Positions 11,283 through 23,751 of a stretch of 64,000 bases of DNA are shown here, piece after piece. The position numbers and the translations under genes are program-made. The notes under the pieces were generated by a model. It did not search any database and was not told the DNA's origin. It worked only from the letters and a program-made list of their open reading frames with translations. Source of the stretch: Branchiostoma lanceolatum (Eukaryota; Chordata; Leptocardii; Amphioxiformes; Branchiostomatidae); assembly GCF_035083965.1 (NCBI RefSeq), contig NC_089726.1, forward strand, positions 8,375,501 to 8,439,500, in the 5' to 3' direction. The first letter of the stretch is position 1, and every line of letters starts with the position of its first letter.

Positions 11283-12575
11283 TTGTGACCTTGTCCTCAG
11301 ATGACCTGGCATCTTGGGCTTTGGCTTTCCTGAACACATCCGTCAAATAACAGTCATTCTTTCTTTCTTTCTGGGACGTCGTAGAAGAACTAGATTTTCA
11401 TAGTCATATTAATCATATTTTGATGGACCCAGATCTGTCATCATCAGAGTGTGCCTTTTTCGCTCTCTCTTTCTTATTATCCATCCATGTATGCATCTTC
11501 GGCTACAGTGACCTGTAATTCCCTGAAAATCGAAACGCACAGATATAATTTGTATTTTTGTTGCGGCAACATTTCAGGGCATAGAGTACTCTATCTATCT
11601 CCCGACGCCTGGCGTTTCTTTGCGTGTCTCTTGCAGGGCCTTAATGGATAACTTATCCTCTGTCCTCGTATTGAGCAACTTCTCACAAGACCCCGATGAT
11701 CCCTGCGACTCCTGGTCTGTCCTTAATTCCTTTCCATGACACGAGGTCACCGCGTCAGGGTGACCTGGATGCCAGACCCCCGATCTCTATCATTTCTATC
11801 GTTTCTCAGGGTCTAAGTTAACTCTGGGGGCCTGTTGTAGAATTTCCCTGGGGCATGTTAGCCATAGAGCCGAGGAGTTGGCCTGTGTAGGTCCTGGAAA
11901 CAGTCTGGTATCCAGACTAGGTTCAGGAAGACCTTGGGAAGACTGATTTTGAGCCGGCCTTTCTTCCCTCCCCCAACAGGCCGTTTTAAGTCCAAAGACA
12001 ATCGGACATTTCATGGATGGATACGGGAGCGTTGCGTCGTTGTACAATCAGCTGTTGCACATGACCTTCCACTTCCCTTGTGTACGACATCGGAGCGTAC
12101 GCTTATTGTAATTCATGCACAGCCGGTCTGACAACTTAACTCCCTATCACTTCACTTGATCACGTCCAAGATGGCGGACGTTAAGGGCGACCAACAGGAC
12201 GACCAGCAGTACGATGAAATCCGACCGCTTCTGGGGGAAGACAGTGGACAGAACTGCGGACAGAACTACGCCTCGGTCAATGACGACATCGACGGCGTTC
12301 CCGGACCGGAATGCCGTGTGTACAAGCGACGCTGGTACATTGTGGGGTTATTTTCATTGTTGGGGTCAACGCACTGCGCCATTAGCAACACCTGGGGACC
12401 GATCGCGGACTCGGCTGGGGTGGTGCTGGGCTGGACGGACAGTAACATCGCTCTCGTCAACAACTGTGACAGTTTCTCCTACATTTTGTTAGCCATCCCG
12501 TTTTCATGGCTACTGGATGTCAAAGGTAGGGTACATGGCGGTACGGTACCCGAATATTTCCATGTATTTACAGGT
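11283..12575 (+). repeat. tandem duplication unit B (promoter + exon 1b of SLC49A4)
   Basis: Second unit of the duplication described for 10020-11255. Its upstream part keeps the same order of blocks but carries extra sequence between about 11640 and 12060. The end of homology in intron 1 is near the block GAATATTTCCATGTATTTA, matched by AAATATTTTTCATGTATATA after exon 1a. Confidence 0.85.
12171..12525 (+). CDS. SLC49A4: alternative first coding exon 1b of SLC49A4
   Basis: ATG 12171 sits in a good start context (CCAAGATGG). The exon encodes 118 codons plus one base, with the same EIRPLL signal, KRRWYIVGLFS, NTWGPI and a TM2 start FSYILLAIPFS. Compared with 1a, the head has a six-residue insertion around QNCGQNY, and TM1/TM2 residues change (LLGSTHCAIS for MLASMQCTIG; NNCDSFSYI for NNFGCFSYV). 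It is the copy nearer to exon 2 and carries the better start context, so it may be the main form. Confidence 0.85.
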
Positions 12576-15500
12576 TTGCGATCTTGGTTTTCATTCAACA
12601 CCGTTCATGAGCTCCGCCATGCTTGTTTGTTTGTTTGTTTTCCCATCTAAGCTTAAGTCTTAAGAGGTGTATGACGCGAAGAGGGCCACGCACCATATTT
12701 GCATAATTCATGTATACTGATGATGGTTACCCTAACTTAAATTCCTAATGCCAAGTATGAAAGTATGAAGTCCTGTCATTTGCCTATATAGATTTGTAGT
12801 ATTTTCTCATTGAATCTGCACATGGGTCTTTATCTGCATAGTTGATATCTATCGATACTCCTCTCTTTCTCAGTTACTTAAGTTATGCCACATGTTTGAG
12901 AGTCCTATCATAGGACGCAGTGGATTTATAAATTCCTCATCTATAATTACAGTGTACGTAGTGTAACTGGATTTTTGTTCCATCATGTAACAGGTCTCCG
13001 TACTTCGGTGCTACTTGCAGCGTTCTTCATGACGGTGGGGACGGGGATGAGATGTTTTACACTGGAGGAGCCCCTAGCTACATGGTAGCTATGATGTCGC
13101 GCTACTTTTATGTATACTGGATTATATAGCGGGACATAGTTTCGTCCGGCTTTCTGCAAATGCTGTCCTGGTGGTGGCTGAACTGAAAGTCAATCGGGAA
13201 TGACGACAATTTACTCATTGATTTTTAGATACATATCTTTTCATTGCAAATTTTCTATTTTATTTATTCAAATTAAGACAAGGTGATGCTGGGCTCAAGT
13301 TGTGCAAGGTATTTTGCCAGCACCAGATACAAATATATAGATATAGATATAGATAGATATATAAACAGAAAGACAATAAAACAAAACCCACTGTAGATAT
13401 GACAGATCGTTTGACCGATTGCTGACGTCAGGTGTCCGCCATGTCACGTGACTGGTCAGTCGAACCTGATGAAGCCTGTAATATGGACAATTGCCGAAAA
13501 TTCGGCGGGACTTCTTTGTTGTCTGGAACGTAATTTCTACCACAAAGACGATAAATGTACCTCTAGCCTTAACAGTTATCTATCGGTGATTTTTATACAA
13601 TGATATTATATTCATTTTATTGCATGCAGGTTGATTTATCTGGGCCAGTTTCTAAACGGCTGCGGGGCGCCTGTGTTGATGGCGGCCCCGCCCCTCATAT
13701 CGGCCACCTGGTTTCCGCCCGAGCAGAGGACCACGGCCACGGCCATCGCTGGTCTCCTTGGCAACGTGGGCTGCGCTCTCAGCTACGTGATTGGTCCGTT
13801 GGCTGTGTCCCAGCCGGGCGAACTGACCAATCACACGGGGAATCACAGCCACGCCCTGTGAGTCAGACGACGCACCATCATACTGTCATTACCGTCCGAC
13901 TTTATTACAATCTCATTTCAATGACATAAACGAATTTGAGACAAGCAAATCCGGTATTTGACAAGATACCTCGATTCTTATCTTGGTTCCACGTACGTTT
14001 TGTTGGCTATGCATAGTCTGCAGTAGATTGTACCACATATATATCACAGATTACTTATGATCACTGGACGAGTTGATTACTCGTCCATTGACATTATCGG
14101 GGCTACATTTCTACTTACGTCAGTAACAATAATTTTGTTCGTGCAGTCTACCTCTAGAGATGCCAGAGATCAGTGATGCCAACAACACAGGTACGAGTCA
14201 ACCCACTGCGCACTTGGTTTATTTTCGCACGTCTTGTACCTCGTCTTATATGTATACGTCTTTGAAGTGGTCCGTCTTGATCACATGATTCGTTGATCTA
14301 ACTTAACAATCTTCTTTACATCCAGACACCAAGTCAATAGAGGCGGGACAGATCATGCGACTGATGTACATCGGTAAGTGTGGAAGAATCAGTATCTATA
14401 ATTTGAGTCCTTTTTAACGGCTAATTAAACATGTCTGTCTGAAAGGATTATGGATGTTAGCATTTTCGGAAGCATTTCTTTCTGAGTGAACATCAGTTCT
14501 CGAGAAGCTTTAAGTAAACGTTGTTCTATGTATGTTTCAGACGCAAGCCTGGCTAATGCTAATGTCACGTTTCCAAACCGGGGCACGGCTTGCGTTAACA
14601 AAAATCAAACAATTCATATCGGGAATATACACAAATAGTGCTCATGATTATATTTGTCTCTTTTTGTGTGTCCTTGGTTGTCTTTTATATAATATTTTTC
14701 GTTCTCGCTATATATGCGCTAACAGCCCGGCCGGGTCCCGGGCTGGGAATTGTGACCTTGGCATTACTGGGAAGGCTCCTCTGGGGAGGAGCTCTGTAGG
14801 AGCCCTGGACAGTGATAGTTTGCGTTACGCAGACCGAGTAAGACGCTAGTTTGACATATGAACATGTCTTTCCAGAGTTTGGTTTGACGGCCGCGTTGTT
14901 CCTCGCCATTGTTGTGTACTACCCCGCCCGTCCCCCGTCTCCGCCCAGTCTATCCGCCTCCATAAGCCGGCTCAACTTCACGTCCGGAGTAAAGGGTCTG
15001 ATGACGTAAGTGCTGTAGATATTGAAAATGTTCGCGGTGGTTTAATGTTGGCGGTTTTTACCGCGAAAATGCTTGTTCTGTCTTCTGCCTAAAACTTGGG
15101 CTCAGAATGACCCACTACACAGTAAGGATTATGTACAAATATATTGAGAAATATTGCCCCTTTCCGTCTTTACTTGCAAAGGCTTATGCTTCGCCCTTTT
15201 AAAACATTAACACTTTCTTTTCCTCTACATAATATTCTGTTGTCTTGAAAAATCTTTACAGGAACGGGTCGTTTTGGCTGGTGTGTCTGTCTTACGGGAT
15301 GGTCCAGGGCTCGTTCGGCGGGTGGGGCAACATTCTGGACGTCAACGTGTCGCCGTATAACGTCACTCAGGTACCGCTACCTCGTCGTACTATGTTTCTA
15401 TCATAACAAAATCTCAACCAGTATCTACGGCAACTACAATGCATTTCTGTCACAAGACTGGATATTGCGCGACACATCCACGACTGTCCCAAGATTAAAA

Positions 15501-17879
15501 AATGTCCTCAAATTCTGTCGTAAATCTGTCGTGCGATGACTGTGACAGACTCCGACTACTCACTATACTAGAGAGGTCTAAAACGGTGAGGTAAATGTGT
15601 GAAATCAGTTTGACAGACATTTGAAAAGTCTAGGTAACGTGGTTAAGATTCAAAGTAGCAAGTCTATTACAAGAGAAAGGTACAGACACTTTGTACCATT
15701 AGTATAGCTACCTTGTGTTGACAATGTAATGTTTTCGTCCCTGTTAGTTATACTAGTACTTCATACACTTTGTTAGATTTAGAGACTTAGACAGAAGTCC
15801 TAGCATTCCTGTTGAACTGGAGCTTGGTTCGAATTTATTCATGTAACGTTACATTTGACAATATCTACACAGGTTCAGGCCGGCTGGGTGGGGTTTTACG
15901 GAAATTTGATCGGCTGTGCTTCCTCCTTCGTCTTAGCAAGGTACGTGTAGAAGATAGATACTTATTCTTTGCTTAAAATTGCCTGACGTTTCAGTTTTGT
16001 AATTCCTTTATATCAGATGTCCCTGTGGCTGAGGTGGTAGTAACCTCACAGTTGAGCTCCTGTTTCCAATTAGTTGGTAACTTGGAGAGCCTTGTTTCAA
16101 GTCCCGGGGTCGTCTCGGTTGGGACTGCACCGTCTTTCGGAAGGGACGTAAAGTTGGGGTCCCGTGTTCGAGTGGGGATGATTCAAGCACGTTAAATGGA
16201 AAAAGCTAGCAACCCCTCCCTGTAAAGACATACCCTGCTACTGAAACAGAAAGGAAACTTGCTGACCTATGTGGTACTTGACACTGCGAGGTGAACAATA
16301 ACAACAGTGTTTGTATGTTCCCACAATATTATCGTAGCAGACTCAAAGGAGAGTGAAAGAATGATTACGTGGCTATGTAATATTATCTTTCCCAGACTGG
16401 GAGACTACTTTGCCGGCCACTTCAAGCTGATGTTGGTTCTCCTGGCTCTGCTGCAGGCAGGCACCATGCTGTGGTTCACCTTCATGGTCAACATCAACCT
16501 CATACCGTTCAACATGGGTATGTTAGGCCCTCTTTCCTACTAGACGGCGATCGCTGAGCGACCATACAGCGACCAAAATCGGATTTTTGTAACCCTTCAT
16601 TTCATAATTGGAAGATGATGCACGTGATGTAAAATGTGATTTAAAAGACAACAAACAACACAAAACATAAAAGGCCAGCTCAGCTTTCAGATCATTGCCA
16701 CAGTATCATGACAAACGATTTTTTTTCACGTTCAGCGTCGCTGTACACCACCTTCGCCCTGACCCAGGTGTGTCTCAGCGGCTCCGCGCCGATATTTTAC
16801 GAGATGTCGGCTGAGATCACCTACCCTGTAGCGGAGGGCATCACTACCATGGTGCTGACTTTGGTGTACTACATCTTCTGTCTCCTGGTTCTTTTCCTTC
16901 CCATGATCCCAGCTCTTGGTAAGAAAAAGACTTTCTTAAAGCCCTAGGGTGTGATTACATTATAATTGGAATCAACATTAGTGTAAAATGAGATTGATGT
17001 GAATCGACAGTAGCAATCTCAAAGCATTTTTAGGAAAACAGCAAAAAGTCAACTCGAAATTCTTTGTGGCCTTCGTACCGTTTTGACGTAAGACGTTGCA
17101 GGTATGACGCTTCATTTTGAGTAGAAAGTTGACTAAAGTTTATAACTGTATCAAGTCTCAAAATTCAAACTGTAAGTAAAACATGTCATGCAGTGATGGT
17201 ATGTGTAGTATTGATACAATGAGTTTTATACTTTATATATCTGTTTTATACTTTTATACTTTATACATTTTGACTTTATTATCTAGTTGGTAGTTCTTCT
17301 GTGTCTCATAAGACAGTATACTATATTGGCACGACAAGCGAACAAGGACTTTCATAGTCTGCAAATTTAAAAAAACAGATTTAACCCATCTACAAATAAT
17401 AATAGTAATACTGTATAGATGTGTCAACGGGTGGGTTTTTACTTCCGTCAGTCTACGCTGCAATTTCTAAAATCTGAATGCAAGGTAATACCAAGCAACT
17501 GGGTAGATTTTGAAAACGGCCAGACGTTTTAGGTAGCATCCACTACCTTTCGTCAGTGACTACCTTGAATGACGAAAGGTACATGCAGTGGGCCATGCTG
17601 CCTGAAACGTCTGACCGTTTCCAAAATCTATGCAGAGCAACTGACACCTTGCGTTCAGATGTTAGAAACTTATTACCCGGATGTCTAACCTTCATCGACG
17701 TAACATCTGCACATTCCGTGATTCCAGGAGTGGCCTGGGTGAACTGGACCACCCTCGGAGCGACGTTTGTGGTCATCCCCATGTTGTTCTGCTTCAAGGA
17801 GAGATACGGACGTTTGTCTATCGACGTGACGGGCATTAAGGAGAAAGACGTTTCCCCAGACTCAGACGTTAACACATGA
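12171..17879 (+). CDS. SLC49A4: SLC49A4 (DIRC2)-like lysosomal MFS transporter
   Basis: Exons: 12171-12525 (1b, or 10868-11204 as 1a), 12994-13084, 13630-13857, 14147-14190, 14326-14373, 14876-15005, 15262-15370, 15873-15940, 16396-16517, 16736-16918, 17728-17879. All junctions are GT-AG and phases agree, giving 509 residues (503 with 1a); human SLC49A4 is 478. Family signatures in order are NTWGPI, GTGMRC, a PERATATAIA-like block (PEQRTTATAIAGLLG), AGWVGFYGNLIGC, PIFYEMSAEITYPVAEG and the C-terminal CFKERYGRLSIDV. SLC49A4 is a 12-TM MFS protein of lysosomal membranes, reported to move pyridoxine; transport here is inferred from orthology. The acidic dileucine EIRPLL near the N-terminus is the expected lysosomal sorting signal and is kept in both first exons. 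A second gene (P450) converges from the right. Confidence 0.9.
16018..16310 (+). mobile_element. tRNA-derived SINE, copy 1
   Basis: The head contains a Pol III-like A-box region (TGGCTGAGGTGGTAG) and a B-box-like GTTTCAAGTCCC. Downstream blocks TTTCGGAAGGGACGTAAAGT, GCTAGCAACCCCTCCCTGTA, ACCCTGCTACTGAAACAG and AAGGAAACTTGCTGACC recur at 43225-43505 and, inverted, at 57135-57390. It lies in an intron of SLC49A4. Confidence 0.75.
16537..16670 (+). mobile_element. truncated copy of the CACTAGACGGCGATCGC MITE family
   Basis: The left terminus (CTAGACGGCGATCGCTGAGC) and the internal block TTTCATAATTGGAA are present, followed by the ACAACAAACAACACAAAAC block. The right half seen in the full copies at 41331, 51812, 54437 and 61158 is missing. 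Located in the SLC49A4 intron before the last-but-one exon. Confidence 0.7.
17494..17645. mobile_element. palindromic MITE, copy 1 (AAGCAACTGG family)
   Basis: The arms begin AAGCAACTGGGTAGATTTTG and contain GGTAGCATCCACTACCTTTCG; the right half is the inverted, more diverged copy. The same element, better conserved, is at 33209-33348. This copy ends about 80 bases before the last exon of SLC49A4. Confidence 0.7.
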
Positions 17880-18016
17880 TAGTATTTGTATTCGTAATAA
17901 GTACCAGTATCAGAGAACGTTTTGCATTTCGCACTTACTCTTATGTCCCACCTTAGTCCACACAGCAAGTAAATCTTATGGATGGCATCCTCCTGACATG
18001 ATGGGCAAATTTTCAA

Positions 18017-18022
18017 AATAAA
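18017..18022 (+). terminator. poly(A) signal of SLC49A4
   Basis: AATAAA lies 138 bases after the TGA stop at 17877-17879 and is the first canonical signal downstream. Confidence 0.6.
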
Positions 18023-18871
18023 AAACCTTCAACGTTGTATTTCAAACGTTACTTGATATTCGGTCTTGATAGACTTTTATTTATCAATCACCATATCTGT
18101 ACACGATGACGATGTCATGAGCTGGGTGACAACATAACATGTAATATGCCAATGGTAGCATGTGATAATGCTTTTTACCATGAGATCGGGGGACGAAACT
18201 AGAATCTGGAAGGTAGACCAGATCATACTCCTGTGTTTGGCTAAAGTTTATTAAAACATATGGTCATGAGCGTTAACAAGCAGATAAGATTTAGCAAACC
18301 CTCACATATCATCAAAATGTAACAGGACCAAGTGAACATTACACTTGTTATCTTACAGTTGATGCAACCGTCTTAGTCTCTTTGGGTTAGATTATTGGCA
18401 CAACAACTAAAATCTGTTGGATTTCATTGTCTTTCTTCACACACAGGTAAAAACGTATACTAGGTCATGAGGATTTCATGTAAGGAACTTTGAAAATATT
18501 GCTCACACACAGTAGAGACGTTCTGTTAGTATAGGTTCACATAGCACTGTATATGTAGTTTGAATACAGTCCATTTTGACACTCCGATCAGATGTAACTA
18601 GCTAGCTGTGTTGACGAATGCATTTTTGCCTGCTTATTAAATGGGATGTAACGTTTCTATTGATTTGGATAGAATCAAAATGATGCATACTCTTCTCTGA
18701 TCTTGTTGGAAGAATGATGTAGATAATATTTGATACACAAACATAGGTGTACTATTCTTGTTTACAAATACTTTGAAGCATAACGCTTCTGATGCATAGA
18801 AGAGAGTTGATTAACTTTTAATTAGTCAATCTATTGTCCTATCGGTCTGCTCTTCAGCGTAACATTGAAGT
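18023..18871. other. convergent intergenic region SLC49A4 / P450
   Basis: No coding segment was recognised. It must contain the 3' UTR of the minus-strand P450. No canonical AATAAA on the minus strand could be singled out with confidence. Confidence 0.5.
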
Positions 18872-21800
18872 CTAGCGGGGAAAGGCCTGCAGCTTGTAGG
18901 GTTTGGGCAGAAGGGTGATGCCAATATCTCCAGACAAATCTGGCTCAGGTGCCCCCTCTGGCAGTTTGAAGGTGAACCGCTGCAGTAGGGACGTGAGGAA
19001 CAGGAAAAGTTCCATCTTCGCCAACTGCTCGCCGAGGCAAATTCTCCTTCCTGCACAGAGACGGAGCAATAACATACCGAAGTGGTTAGAAACCGTAGAT
19101 AATCATGACAGCAACAAGTACTGCATGCGGCCCCTTAGATGCAATATACAAATGGAGTTGAAGAAATGCAACGTTTAGAACGTAAGGAAAATATTCAGTA
19201 TACTATTAGACCGATCCAACATCCCCTCCTACCTCCCTCAAAACGCAGAGTTGTAAAATAAAAACATAAAAATGCACATTTTTTTACGGACATCCATCCA
19301 CTCTCTCATTGGTCAAACCGACACTTGTCGTTCTCTCATTGGTTGAACTGCTAATTGTGATGGACAGTCAGGATCGGTCTATTGTTTGCATGTCACAACA
19401 CACCTGTGGAGAACGGCATGAAGGCCTCTGGGACCTTGACCCTCCCGTTGTCGTCCAGGAACCTGCTGGGGTCGAACGTGTCCGGGTGGGACCAGTAGGC
19501 AGGGTCCATGTGGACGGACCACAGGTTAACCCACACCTGGGTGTGTGCAGGGATGTCGTACCCCTGTAGGCTAGTCGGGGACGAGGTGCAGTGGGGCACG
19601 GACAGGGGAACCGTGGTGCGGATCCGCTGACTCTCCAGGATGGTCGCTTCTGTGTAGGGCAGCTCTTCACGTCTGGAGTAAGGCGGGATTTCATCACTTC
19701 CCACCACGGTATCCAGCTCCTCTTGGACTTTCCGCTGCCACGCAGGGTTGAGTGCGAGGTAGAGCAGTGCCCAGGAGAGAGTCGTCGCCGACGTTTCTGT
19801 ACCTGCCGCAAGGAAATCTCCCACGATGTGCAAGGTGTTTTCCTCCTTCAAGAAAGTTTTACCTCCCCTGCTTTGGTGCAGTTCCAGCAGGCACATGTCA
19901 ACTACGTCACGGGTCTCGGAAGGGTCAAAGGTCTCCTTGTGGTCATCGATTATCTTTTGCAACCACCTTGTTGAATTGAAATGCATTTCTCTCCACTTCT
20001 TTAACAAGCCACGAATGCCAGGGACATACCTGAGGGTTGGATAAAAGTTCAGAATCTGGGCTTGGAGAAACAGCTTGAAGGCGACATCAGTTCTCCTTAA
20101 TTGTTCCTGATAATCGGGATCATCCGACTCAAACCGTCTTTCGAGTCCAATACCAGAGATGACATTGCCGGCGGCAATTTGAAGAAAGCGGCTGGCATCG
20201 AAAGGCTCTCCACCCAAATCCTAAAGAAAAAAGTGTTTCTGTTAGTAAGATGCTCAATGTTGTATTCTCAAAAGTCATTGTCTCCGTATAAAGAGCCTTG
20301 GCGTATCACAAAACTCAGAATTGGCTGTCACAAATTAAGATACCATTTAAGGGTTGAGGAGTTTTGGGATGTTATTGAAAAAAACCTTTATTATCGTTTA
20401 TAAACCTTCGTCAACCTTGATTTTTTTCAGGTAGTACCTTATAGCAAGATGATAATTTATTCAAATTGGTATGACGTCATGATTACGTCATCAAGAGTTA
20501 TAAGGCCACGCCCATTTTTTAGGAAAAAGGCTCTCCTTGGCTTGTACTTCGATGTTTATCAATATTATCTTGCAGGAATGTACATGATCGTAATATATGA
20601 AGGACTACGCGAGTCTACGTTTATATTTTGAAATTAAGATTTTTGGCGATTTTTAAAATAAAAAATAACAATAAAATTTCGCCAAAAATCGTCATTTCAA
20701 AATATAAACGTCGACTCGCATAGTCCTTTATGTATTACTATCATGTACATTCCTGAAAAATTATATTGATAAACATCGAAGTACAAGCCAAAATGACGAT
20801 TTTTGGCGATTTTGTATTGTTATTTTTTATAAAAAAATTCGCCCAAAATCGTAATTTCAAAATATAAACGTAGACTCCCGTAGTCCTTTATATATTACGA
20901 TCATGTACATTCCTGTGAAGTAATATTGATAAACATCGAAGTACAAGCCAAGGAGAGCCATTTTTTTTCTAAACAAATGGGCGTAGCCTAATAACTCTTG
21001 ATGACGTAATCATGACGTCATACCAATTTGTATAGATTATCATCTTGCTATAAGGTACTACCTGAAAAAAAATCAAGGTTGAGAAAGGTTTATAAACGAT
21101 AATAAAGGTTTTTTTCAATAACATCCCAAAACTCCTCAGCCACCCTTCAGTGGTACCTTAAGTATAGAAACCGGAAGGTTAAAAAAATCATATCGTTTGT
21201 CCATTTTGTCCAGAGCTAATTGAAGACGAATATCACTTTTTGATTGTATTCACTACACATAATCACTACACACAAGGCTGTCATCTTATATACTGTACCA
21301 GGATTTATCTCAATGGACTTTAATATCAAATTTGCTACTACATAATGACATGTGACAACCCCTGCATACGAAAATATATTAAAGAATGTCTAAGCGTTAG
21401 AAATTCCTCCAACGATTGTAAAATCCTATTCTCATACCATACTACACACTCTTGCATTAGGTAGATCACTGATTAGCCTTATGGTACTGTAGTTATATAC
21501 CAGTAGATGCCATACTTTGTACCTCATTTGGATATGGGCTTACCTTAAAGGACTGACAAAGTCGGCGGCATTCCTGTTGAATGCTTGGCTCGAGTGTTTT
21601 CTTGCCAACACCAAAGTGGCGAAGACTGGAGAGACCGAACCGTCGGAAACTCTTCCAGTCATCGCCATACTTTCGCATGATGATTCCTGTAAAACAAGTA
21701 CACACAACTGTTAAAATAAAAGACGGAAACTTCTTTGTTTGTAGAAACATTTTTCTCTTGTGCGTATTTACTACCGTGCGAACATGTTCTTACTAAAAAA

Positions 21801-22389
21801 CTCCATGACCAATAAGTATTCAGCAGATATATCACGTAACGTTGCATCGTATGAAACCTTTCTATTCCTTCAGCAACAAATGACTGCGTTTGGGGGGAAA
21901 TGTAGATATATCACGTAACGTTACATCATATGAAATATTTCTATTCCTTCAGCAACAAATGACTGCGTTTGGGGGGAAATGCTGGGCGGGCATTGGTAGC
22001 CGAGGAAGAGGACAGAAAAAGGGCAAGAACAAGATACCTTTCCTGGATGAAATAGCCTCCGTAAGGAATAGGGCGGGTCTGTCCGAGAAGTGCGCGGCCT
22101 TCATGACCAGGGCCTCCTTGATGGCGGCACACCCGTTCACAACCACCACGTCCTGGGGACCCATCCGCAGACTGAACACGTCTCCGTACTGGCGGCGCCA
22201 CGCCGTCAGCTGCAGGTGGGGCTCCCGGGTCAGGGACAGCAGGTTCCCCAAGAACGGCAGCCCAGGGGGGCTGGGGGGAAACTTGTCGGGACGGCCGCGG
22301 CGGTGTCCCGCCCATGTCCGGAGACAGAAGAGCGACAGAAGGAACGAACAGATCAAGACAAGACCCGTGGTCAGGTCGACAAGCTCCAT
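18872..22389 (-). CDS. cytochrome P450, CYP2 family-like
   Basis: Exons on the minus strand: 22389-22038, 21686-21544, 20220-19404, 19050-18872. Junctions are GT-AG and phases agree, giving 496 residues, a normal P450 length. Residues 1-30 form a membrane anchor ([14 protein letters not shown]), followed by the proline hinge [13 protein letters not shown]. The C-helix WKSFRR, the oxygen-binding I-helix AGTETS (about 304-309), the K-helix ExxR (ESQR, 361-364), FDPSRF and the heme loop [14 protein letters not shown] (heme ligand Cys about 442) are all intact. The heme loop is split by the last intron, whose phase-1 position restores the glycine. The fold and signatures point to an ER-bound CYP2-clan monooxygenase; the substrate cannot be read from sequence. 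The start is ATG 22389, because the upstream in-frame codon is GTG. Four coding exons is fewer than in vertebrate CYP2 genes. Confidence 0.92.
20335..21162. mobile_element. 828-bp fold-back element in P450 intron 2
   Basis: The outer arms (20335 rightward and 21162 leftward) match as inverted repeats over about 350 bases: GAGGAGTTTTGGGATGTTAT, AAACCTTTATTATCGTTTAT, GGTAGTACCTTATAGCAAG, GACGTCATGATTACGTCATC and AAGTACAAGCC blocks all recur inverted. The centre holds a third, partial copy (blocks TTTTTGGCGATTTT and CATGTACATTCCTG), so the element has been rearranged internally. No transposase frame is present. Confidence 0.85.
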
Positions 22390-23740
22390 TTTGTCACGCA
22401 CGACGTTATTTTACAGGCAGCCTGCTTTACCTTCTACTTGCTGGCGTAGCCTTTTGGCACCAAAATTGTGTTGTTTACATGTTTAGGCAGCAGAGAGAAG
22501 GTTAATACATGTGAGCTCCATGAGAAAAACAGGTCGAAGTCCAAGAGCAAAATACGACCTTTGTTCTATTTACGTGCACCGTGTGACAAAGTATGTACGT
22601 ACGTGTTGGTCGCAGTTATTTGGTGCAGGGTCTAACCAAGGACATTATATAGGTCTAACAAAAACCAACAGCGACAGAGTCTGTCGGACACCAAACTCCC
22701 AAAGTCACGGACGTGAAGTTGACACCACTGACCGTAACTTTTAAGGTTCCGGGTCGGAGGTGAAAGTGGAGCAACTTTCAACTTTAACCTATGATTCACT
22801 ATGACAATCGGAGGGGGGAGGGATCTCTGTAGCCAGCGTGCAGTCTGAAAGAAAGTAACAGACCCTGTTAATTTTTGTTAGACCCTGCATCAAATGATTG
22901 AGATAATGTCACATATATGTGTCACACGACGCGCGCGTAACAATTGTACAAGTGTAAAACGCTGCTGTGATGGAGTTCCAACTTAGTGCTTTGCATTTTG
23001 CAATGATGTGATGATCATGTCCGTCCGATTCCACTGTAAACACCATCTTATCTTGACAAGCAGATCCTCAACTGGACGGTACTGAAGCGCCGTTTAGTGA
23101 ACAGAGATTGTAACCACACGTATGAAACGGTCATGTCTGTCTAGCATCTTAGGAGATTCTCATTACATAGAGATATACGGAGCATATATGCAGTTGTGGC
23201 GGAATGAATGGCGATCTATTCATAGGTTAAATGTTTGTTTCATCCATCCGCCGTCGATTTATGCAAAACAAATTTTGTAGCATCATGATGACGGCACGAT
23301 TAAAACTGTAATTGGTATTACCGCCGCTGTAAGTCGCATACCACGAAAAAGCATAAATATGGCAATTGCATGTACTGCAGTGTTACTTAAAGTCGCTAGA
23401 TGCCGCTGGGAGACCACTGCAAAACAAACACGACACTTAAAAGAGCAAGAAGAGGCTATTCCTGGACCATGACAATGTTTTTACCCTTTTCAAGCATCTC
23501 AATAAATGACAATCAGAATTTAACGATTTACTTTCAGTCGTCACTGTTAGTTTATATATATTTCAACTGCATTGCTGAATACTTTCAAGCACCACTTTCA
23601 ATTAAAGAAAAAATGGTTTATCTTCTGTGCTTTTCTGTCTTCCCACCACCATCACTTTCATTGCACTACTTAGTCAACTTAGCACCACTCCAGTGCCAAC
23701 TAGACTATTCAATAAATGAAAACACAGAGAAGATATGAAA
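22390..23740. other. upstream region of the P450 and spacer to SEC13
   Basis: No coding segment was recognised. The part next to 22390 must contain the P450 promoter, since the gene reads leftward from here. No TATA box or other core element could be assigned with confidence. Confidence 0.4.
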
Positions 23741-23745
23741 GAAAC

Positions 23746-23751
23746 TTTATT
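23746..23751 (-). terminator. poly(A) signal of SEC13
   Basis: TTTATT on the + strand is AATAAA on the minus strand, about 620 bases beyond the SEC13 stop at 24370-24372. The interval 23752-24369 is therefore the likely 3' UTR. Confidence 0.5.
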
